Shown piece after piece: positions 59,137-64,000 of a stretch of 64,000 bases of DNA. Location of the stretch: NCBI GenBank assembly GCA_036723735.1, contig DAIMGT010000009.1, positions 28,721 to 92,720 of the forward strand. Reading direction: 5' to 3'. The stretch is from UBA4656 sp002405525. Its GTDB lineage: Bacteria; Pseudomonadota; Gammaproteobacteria; Xanthomonadales; Ahniellaceae. A model generated the notes under the pieces. The model saw only the letters and a program-made list of their open reading frames with translations. It was not told where the DNA came from and did no database searches. Numbering within the stretch: the stretch's first letter is position 1; each line of letters opens with the position of its first letter. The translations under genes and the position numbers were made by a program.

Positions 59137-59596
59137 ACTCGCCACGTTCGTCGCCAGCCTCGTCGTCGCCAGCGCCGCCTTCGCCCACCACGGCTGGAGC
59201 AGCTACGACGAGAAGGCCCCGATCTACCTCGCCGGCACCGTGCAGTCGGTGGGTTGGCAGAATCCGCACGCCGAACTGGTGGTGTCGCCCGGGGTGCAGT
59301 CGCTGCCGCCGGGCCTCGCGACTCGTGTCGTGCCGGCGCAGGAGCAGCCGGTCGATGGTCCGACCGTGCTCGCCAACACCACGCTCGCCGCCGACCTGTC
59401 CGGCACCTGGACGGTGGAACTGGCCCCACTGACGCGCATGGACGCCTGGGGCGTGGCGCGCATCCAGGCCGGCGCGAAGGTCGAACTGGTCGGCTACACC
59501 TTCCCCAAGGGCGGCAGCACCGAGCGCCGCATGCGCGTCGAGTTCCTGTTCGTCGACGGCCAGGTCTACAGCATCCGCTCGATGCCGAAGCGCTGA
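59129..59596 (+). CDS. DUF6152-like secreted protein
   Basis: A 155-residue exported protein with a signal peptide (MSRLATFVASLVVASAAFAH) followed by AHHGWSSYDEKAPIYLAGTV, the typical HHGW/SxYD entry of DUF6152-type secreted proteins, and IVxxxGWQNPHAELVV. It forms a small beta-barrel-like domain by family. Function unknown. The start lies 8 bp inside the upstream membrane gene. The two often occur as a pair in proteobacteria (general recollection, not searched). Confidence 0.78.
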   Translation: MSRLATFVASLVVASAAFAHHGWSSYDEKAPIYLAGTVQSVGWQNPHAELVVSPGVQSLPPGLATRVVPAQEQPVDGPTVLANTTLAADLSGTWTVELAPLTRMDAWGVARIQAGAKVELVGYTFPKGGSTERRMRVEFLFVDGQVYSIRSMPKR

Positions 59597-59652
59597 GCGC
59601 CGACCGGCGCGCCGCCGCGCGCGGTTTGCACGGCGCCGCCGGCCGCGTTCCA

Positions 59653-60171
59653 ATGGCGACCCGCCTTCCCGGAGCCGCCGTGCGCCCGCGCATCGTCCGT
59701 CGCCGCTCGCCGATCCACGGCCACGGCGTGTTCGCCAACCGCGACCTGCCCGCGGACACGACCCTGATCGAGTACACCGGCGAGCGCATCACACCCGACG
59801 AAGCGGCCGCGCGCTACGGCGCCGACCGCGGCAGCGGCCACACCTTCCTGTTCACCGCCAACCAACACTGGCTGATCGACGGCAACCGCGGCGGCAACCT
59901 GTCGCGCTGGATCAACCATGCCTGCGAGCCCAACTGCAAGGCGGAAGTCCACGTGAACATCGACGGCGACGAGCGCCGCGACAAGGTCTGGATCTCGACC
60001 CTGCGCGAGATCGCCGTCGGCGAGGAACTGACCTTCGATTACGCCGTGATCATGCCCGGCGCGGTGACGCCGGAGGAGCGCGCACGGTGGGCTTGCCGCT
60101 GCGGTACCGCGGCGTGCAGCGGGTCGATGCTGGACACGCCGCTGGGCCGGCGCCTGCACGGCGGCGGCTGA
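59653..60171 (+). CDS. SET-domain protein methyltransferase
   Basis: A 172-residue protein consisting almost only of a SET domain. RRSPIHGHGVFANRDLPAD is SET motif I, LIEYTGERIT the adjacent strand, NLSRWINHACEPNCKAE the SAM/Lys-site NHxCxPN motif, and GEELTFDYAV the catalytic Tyr region. The C-terminal CRCGTAACSGSM resembles the Zn-binding post-SET Cys cluster. In eukaryotes this is a lysine methyltransferase; bacterial substrates are largely unknown. The start is ATG at 59653, 56 bp after the DUF6152 gene, and the 3' end converges on a GNAT gene. Confidence 0.9.
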   Translation: MATRLPGAAVRPRIVRRRSPIHGHGVFANRDLPADTTLIEYTGERITPDEAAARYGADRGSGHTFLFTANQHWLIDGNRGGNLSRWINHACEPNCKAEVHVNIDGDERRDKVWISTLREIAVGEELTFDYAVIMPGAVTPEERARWACRCGTAACSGSMLDTPLGRRLHGGG

Positions 60172-60186
60172 ACGGCCGACAGCGCG

Positions 60187-60699
60187 TCAGCGCGCCTCGC
60201 CGGGCAGGGGCTGCGCGGCCAGCGCATCGAGCGCCGGCCCCGCAACGCGCTGCACGGTCCACTGGTCCATGCCGATCGCTCCGATCGAACGGTAGAAGTC
60301 GATTGCCGGCCGGTTCCAGTCCAGCACCCACCACTCGAAGCGCCCGCAGCCGCGCGCCTTCGCGGTGCGGGCGAGGTGCACCATCAGCGCCTTCCCATAG
60401 CCCCTGCCGCGCGCTTCGGGCACCACGAAGAGGTCCTCCAGGTACAGGCCCGGGCGGCCGAGGAAGGTCGAGAAATTGTGGAAGCAGATCGCCATGCCGA
60501 CCGCGGTGTCGGCCTCGAACGCCAGCACGGCCTCGGCGCCGCGCGGGGCGTCGAACAGGTGCTCGCACAGCAGGCTTTCGGTGGCCACGACCTCGTGCGC
60601 GAGCTGCTCGTACTCGGCCAGCCGCCGGATCATGTCCAGCAGCAGCGGCACGTCGGCGCGCGTGGCCGGGCGGATCGCGAAGCCGGGTCCGGTCCGCAT
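60187..60699 (-). CDS. GNAT family N-acetyltransferase
   Basis: A 170-residue GNAT domain protein. FAIRPATRADVPLLLDMIRR starts the fold, YLEDLFVVPEARGRGYGKAL is the acetyl-CoA motif A and FEWWVLDWNRPAIDFYRSIG motif B. The LEYEQ-like AEYEQLAHEV and the overall shape resemble diamine/spermidine acetyltransferase-like proteins; substrate unproven. The start at 60699 follows the kbl stop by 5 bp, so both are probably one transcript. It converges on the SET-domain gene with 15 bp between stops. Confidence 0.88.
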   Translation of the reverse strand: MRTGPGFAIRPATRADVPLLLDMIRRLAEYEQLAHEVVATESLLCEHLFDAPRGAEAVLAFEADTAVGMAICFHNFSTFLGRPGLYLEDLFVVPEARGRGYGKALMVHLARTAKARGCGRFEWWVLDWNRPAIDFYRSIGAIGMDQWTVQRVAGPALDALAAQPLPGEAR

Positions 60700-60704
60700 C
60701 GGGC

Positions 60705-61904
60705 TCAGGACTTCGGCACGCCCAGCCGGCGGCCGACCCGGGTGAAGGCGTCGATCGCGCGGTCGAGGTGCTCGCGGGTGTGCGCCGCGCTCATCTGGGT
60801 GCGGATGCGCGCCTGGCCCTTCGGCACCACGGGAAAGAAGAAGCCGACCACGTAGATGCCCTCGTCGAGCAGTTCGGCGGCCATCCGCTGCGCCAACGGA
60901 GCATCGTACACCATCACCGGCACGATCGGGTGCGTGCCGGGCTTGAGTTCGAAGCCCGCGGCCGCCATGCGTTGGCGGAAATGCGCGGTGTTCGCCGCGA
61001 GCCGCTCGCGCAGTTCGCCCGCGGCCGCGAGCATCTCGAAGGCCTTGCTGCCCGCGGCCACCACGTGCGGCGGCAGCGAATTCGAGAACAGGTACGGCCG
61101 CGAGCGCTGGCGCAGCAGTTCGATCACCTCGCGCCGGCCGGTGGTGAAGCCACCCAGCGCGCCGCCCATCGCTTTGCCCAGGGTGCCGGTGAAGATGTCG
61201 ATGCCGCCCATCACGCCGTTGACCTCGGCGCTGCCACGGCCGGTGTGACCGAGGAAGCCGGTGGCGTGGCATTCGTCGACGTGGACCAGCGCGCCGTACT
61301 GGCGGGCGAGCGCGGTGATGCGGTCGAGCGGCGCGATGAAGCCGTCCATCGAGAACACGCCGTCGGTGGTGATCATGATCGTGCGCGCGCCGTCCGCGCG
61401 CGCCTGCTGGAGCTGTTTCTCCAGGTCGGCCGTGTCGCAGTTGGCGTAACGGTAGCGCTTCGCCTTGCACAGGCGCACGCCGTCGATGATCGAGGCGTGG
61501 TTGAGGGCATCGGAGATGATCGCGTCCTCCTCGCCCAGCAGCGGCTCGTAGAGCCCGCCGTTGGCGTCGAAGCAGGCGGCGTAGAGGATCGTGTCCTCGG
61601 TGCCGAAGAAGCGCGCGATGGTGGCTTCCAGTTCCTTGTGCAGGTCCTGCGTGCCGCAGATGAAGCGCACCGAGGCCATGCCGAAGCCGTGGGTGTCGAG
61701 CGCCTGCTTGGCGGCCGCGATGATGTCCGGATGGTCGGCCAGCCCGAGGTAGTTGTTGGCGCAGAAGTTCAGCACCCGGCGGCCGTCGGCGAGCGCGATC
61801 TCGGCACCCTGCGGCGAGGCGATCACGCGCTCGCGCTTGAACAGGCCCTGCGCCTCGATGGCGTCGAGCTCGGCCTGGTAGCGGTCCTGTCCGATGTAGC
61901 TCAT
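60705..61904 (-). CDS. kbl: Glycine C-acetyltransferase (2-amino-3-ketobutyrate CoA ligase)
   Basis: A 399-residue PLP enzyme of threonine catabolism: it splits 2-amino-3-ketobutyrate with CoA into glycine and acetyl-CoA (E. coli Kbl 398). Visible: RVLNFCANNYLGLADHP, GFGMASVRFICGTQDLHKEL, HASIIDGVRLCKAKRYRYAN, DECHATGFLGHTGRG and the PLP Lys in FTGTLGKAMGGALGG. The start MSYIGQDRYQ at 61904 is chosen over an ATG 15 bp upstream. The usual partner tdh is not next to it in this window. A GNAT gene follows after 5 bp. Confidence 0.96.
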   Translation of the reverse strand: MSYIGQDRYQAELDAIEAQGLFKRERVIASPQGAEIALADGRRVLNFCANNYLGLADHPDIIAAAKQALDTHGFGMASVRFICGTQDLHKELEATIARFFGTEDTILYAACFDANGGLYEPLLGEEDAIISDALNHASIIDGVRLCKAKRYRYANCDTADLEKQLQQARADGARTIMITTDGVFSMDGFIAPLDRITALARQYGALVHVDECHATGFLGHTGRGSAEVNGVMGGIDIFTGTLGKAMGGALGGFTTGRREVIELLRQRSRPYLFSNSLPPHVVAAGSKAFEMLAAAGELRERLAANTAHFRQRMAAAGFELKPGTHPIVPVMVYDAPLAQRMAAELLDEGIYVVGFFFPVVPKGQARIRTQMSAAHTREHLDRAIDAFTRVGRRLGVPKS

Positions 61905-61997
61905 GGGCGTCTCCGGCAAAGACGCGCATTGTCGCCGATCGGCGAGCGCGACGCCGACCGGCCGCCGATCACGCTCCAGCGTGCGACCCGTCGGGTC

Positions 61998-62987
61998 TCA
62001 CTCGAAGCCGTCGCGCAGCAGCAGGTCGGCGTCGGCCAGCGCGTCGGCGTGGAAGCGCCAGAAGCCGTCGCCCATCGCGGCCAGTACCTCCGGCATCGAA
62101 TGGCCGACGCCGGGCAGTTCGTACCATTCGTGCCCCAGGCCGATGGAGAGCAGATGCTGGTGGAAGATCCGGTTGTACTGCACGGTGAAGTCGGCGCTGC
62201 CGATGATCTGCCGCAGGCGGAAGGTCGCAGGCAGGTTGCCGACCGCGGCCTCGGCCAGACGCCAGGGACTGCGCGCCTCGAACACCGCCGGATCGTTGCC
62301 GTAAACTTCGGCCAGGATCGCCCGGCGCAGCTCGATCGGCTGCAGCGCCGGGTCGTCGATCAGGAAATCGAGCTGCAGCGGGCCGGCGCCGACCATCGAC
62401 GCCGCACCGAAGAGGGTTGCCCGCGACAGGCCGAGGCGACCCGCGCCGTAGCCGCCCATGCTGAACCCCTCGACCATGCGGGCGCGCGGGCCCGGCAGGG
62501 TGCGCCACTGCGCGTCGATCTCCGCCACCAGGTCGGTCACCACCATCGATTCCACCGGCTGCAGTCCGCCGACCGCGTCGCACCACATGCCGAGCGGCAG
62601 GCCGTTGGGGAACACCACCAGGGCCTGGGGCATGAGCCCGGCGTCCATCGCCTGCCGGTAGGCGGCCGAAATCTGGGCGATGCCCGCGGTCGCGCTGTTG
62701 CTGCCGTGCAGGTAGTACACGACCGGATAGCGACGTGCCGGCGCGCTGGCGTAGTCGAACGGCAGTAGGACGTGGTAACTCACGGGCGCGCCGACCGCGG
62801 CGCTGTCGAACACCCGGAAGACCACGCGCGGCGCGGTCACCTGCGGCGTCACCCACAGCGGGGCGCCGGCGCTGGCCGCCGAGGCCGACGCCCAGGGCAA
62901 AGCCGCCAGCACCGCGATGCCGGCCAGCAGCAGGCCGGCAAAGGCCCGGGGCACGGCGGGACGGCGGCGATCGAGCGGGTCGTGCAT
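61998..62987 (-). CDS. Secreted putative esterase (alpha/beta hydrolase)
   Basis: A 329-residue protein with an N-terminal export signal after a positively charged stretch (LDRRRPAVPRAFAGLLLAG, ending near ASASAA). The esterase D/Ag85-like domain has YPVVYYLHGSNSATAGI (oxyanion region), RMVEGFSMGGYGAGRLGLSR (nucleophile Ser) and PGVGHSMPEVLAAMG (His). Substrate unknown; relatives cleave esters of phenolic or sugar compounds. It is the last clear chromosomal gene before the gene-poor right edge and lies 93 bp upstream of kbl on the same strand. Confidence 0.85.
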   Translation of the reverse strand: MHDPLDRRRPAVPRAFAGLLLAGIAVLAALPWASASAASAGAPLWVTPQVTAPRVVFRVFDSAAVGAPVSYHVLLPFDYASAPARRYPVVYYLHGSNSATAGIAQISAAYRQAMDAGLMPQALVVFPNGLPLGMWCDAVGGLQPVESMVVTDLVAEIDAQWRTLPGPRARMVEGFSMGGYGAGRLGLSRATLFGAASMVGAGPLQLDFLIDDPALQPIELRRAILAEVYGNDPAVFEARSPWRLAEAAVGNLPATFRLRQIIGSADFTVQYNRIFHQHLLSIGLGHEWYELPGVGHSMPEVLAAMGDGFWRFHADALADADLLLRDGFE

Positions 62988-63892
62988 GGTGGTTCTCCTG
63001 GCGGGGCCGACGCAGGAACCTCAACGCATTCCCGCGCCGTCCGCCGACAGGGTACGGTATCGCGGCAGGCTTGCGGCGCCATCGTCGGCGTGGCGACGTG
63101 CGGCGCCATTGCCGAGCCTGCGGGACCCGACGGTGCTTGCCGCCATCCCGGGCGATGGAACACGGCAGGCTTGCCCGGTCCCGGGCGCGGGTCCTCTTCC
63201 GACGCCCCGGCCGCGCGTCCAGCGCTGCCCGCGGGCCACGTGATGCGGCACGGCAGGCCCGGCCAGGTAAGCGCCAGCGGCGCGCGTCGTCAGCGCATGG
63301 GCGCGTGTCGTTGTGACGCGCCGCGTGCCCGATCGGTCATCCGCGCAGCCAACACCGCAACACCGGGTAGCTTGCCGCAGCCGGCGCGCCTGGCGGTGCG
63401 GCAAGGCCTGCCTGCACCAGGCCGTGGTAGCCCGCGGCCACGCCGAAAGCAGCGGTGGTGATCAGGTCCGGCGCGTGGCCTTGGTGGCCGCTGTCGTGGA
63501 ACAGCTCCGCGGTGTCGAGCCGCAAGAGGACCAGCGCGGCCCACGCCCAAGCCGTGACGGCCGCTTCCCCGCCCGCGCGGCGCTCGGACTCTCGGCCAGA
63601 TCATCGTCCATGGACTCGCGCTGGGTGCCGGGCATCACTGCCAGGTGGCTCGTCTTGGTGCGGACGCGCGCGGAAACGACGCGGGAGTGGATGCGTGTTC
63701 AGAGGCTCCCAAGCCGATGCCGCGCAGGAATCCGACGGTTCGATCGCGCACGCCATCCTGCATGGGGAGCATCCTGCGCCAAGCGGCGCGCCCCTGCGAT
63801 CCCGGAATCCGTGCCCGCCACGGCTCGCGCGGCCGCGACCCTGGCCGGCAGCGTGGACCGGTGTCGGGCTCCTCCGCGCCGCGCAGTTGTCT
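62988..63892. other. ~900-bp gene-poor stretch with a possible gene relic
   Basis: No complete gene is supported. A minus-strand segment at about 63440-63590 keeps strong third-position GC bias in one frame (including DTAELFHDSGHQGHAPDL), as if left from a decayed gene, but it has no clear start and runs into lower-bias sequence before its stop at about 63337. A copy of the dispersed repeat lies at 63650-63708. The right end abuts the IS3-type terminus. Confidence 0.5.
63650..63708 (-). repeat. Dispersed intergenic repeat, copy C
   Basis: Read on the minus strand: GAGCCTCTGAACACGCATCC (63708 down), then CTCCCGCG, then CGCGCGTCCGCACCAAGACG. By eye it matches copy A (6841) over its first 29 bases at 25 positions, and it shares both halves, in order, with copy B near 19017. 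Confidence 0.45.
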
Positions 63893-64000
63893 GCTTGATC
63901 TTCCCGCCAAACGACGGACACCGGCACTGCGCTACGGCCTGCAGCTCGAACGCTTCCGGCGTCATGTAGCCGATCGACGAGTACAGGCGCTGCCGATTGT
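63699..64000 (-). CDS. IS3-family transposase OrfB, C-terminal fragment (window edge)
   Basis: Entering from the right edge, the frame reads NRQRLYSSIGYMTPEAFELQ, the near-universal end of IS3-family OrfB (DDE) transposases. The DDE catalytic core would lie outside the window. The frame is open for another ~75 residues past the usual stop (to 63699), into DNA that does not look like transposase. This suggests the native stop was lost or that the terminus is fused to flanking sequence. Confidence 0.65.
   Translation of the reverse strand, partial: NRQRLYSSIGYMTPEAFELQAVAQCRCPSFGGKIKQTTARRGGARHRSTLPARVAAARAVAGTDSGIAGARRLAQDAPHAGWRARSNRRIPARHRLGSL
63893..64000 (-). mobile_element. 3' end of an IS3-type insertion sequence
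   Basis: The right edge encodes, on the minus strand, the extreme C-terminus of an IS3-family transposase. The minus-strand sequence TGTCCGTCGTTTGGCGGGAA, continuing into GATCAAG, near 63920-63895 resembles an IS3-type terminal end. The rest of the element lies beyond the window, so the second end and target duplication cannot be seen. Confidence 0.6.

Noticed and set aside
60187..61929. Fusion of kbl and GNAT into one 580-codon frame
   Set aside because: The GNAT has its own ATG at 60699, and the kbl frame is different and ends at 60705; the long frame crosses kbl out of phase.
1..64000. tRNA, rRNA or riboswitch genes
   Set aside because: I looked for cloverleaf-like acceptor/T-loop patterns and purine or other riboswitch cores, especially upstream of purT, leuS and nadD, and saw none by eye; a covariance-model scan would be decisive.

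Overview
The window is very GC-rich chromosomal DNA with dense coding on both strands and little that looks foreign until the right edge. Gene content and order suggest a gammaproteobacterium of the Lysobacterales/Xanthomonadales or a close relative. The supporting features are secF next to suhB and trmJ, the leuS-lptE-holA-nadD-rsfS-rlmH run, rapA, purT, kbl, rlmJ, DUF1415, and GTGGGAGCGAGC-type REP palindromes between genes. This assignment is inference from gene content; I ran no search. I saw no tRNA, rRNA or CRISPR array.

Layout. 1-7 kb: Sec translocation (secF, partial), suhB, trmJ, a CorC-like and ExoD-like membrane pair, an alkyltransferase-like DNA-binding protein, a 2OG-Fe(II) oxygenase and a rhomboid protease. 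7-14 kb: rapA, then an M14 carboxypeptidase overlapping a phosphotransacetylase-type gene that is followed by an acetate kinase. 14-25 kb: a beta-CASP metallo-beta-lactamase and ThpR whose start codons overlap, fasciclin and Sel1-like secreted proteins, a queuosine-precursor transporter, DUF502, a P-loop kinase-like protein, a TetR regulator, Mpo1-like, CnoX, an amidohydrolase and a TylF-like methyltransferase. 25-32 kb: the conserved housekeeping run leuS-lptE-holA-nadD-rsfS-rlmH. 32-39 kb: two small proteins of unknown function, then a large orphan sensor histidine kinase divergent from an HDOD protein with a degenerate receiver. 39-43 kb: rlmJ, a DUF885 protein and two GNAT acetyltransferases. 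43-49 kb: a leftward run of eight envelope-themed genes headed by SPFH and containing a small ribbon-helix-helix regulator. 49-53 kb: a transglutaminase/beta-propeller pair, purT and tandem REPs. 53-58 kb: a TetR-adaptor-RND efflux operon. 58-63 kb: DUF1415, a DUF6644/DUF6152-like pair, a SET-domain protein, GNAT, kbl and an esterase. 63-64 kb: a gene-poor stretch ending in the 3' end of an IS3-type element.

I found no complete novel defence or biosynthetic system. The most interesting signals are regulatory and structural: G-rich heptad repeats facing each other between lptE and holA; two GATATCA boxes 11 bp apart in front of the SPFH/ribbon-helix-helix operon; a dispersed degenerate intergenic repeat; and REP palindromes, one pair of which is a 161-bp-period tandem. 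Start sites were chosen by family length, Shine-Dalgarno-like sequence, overlap with neighbours or signal peptide. Motif positions are counted by eye and are approximate.
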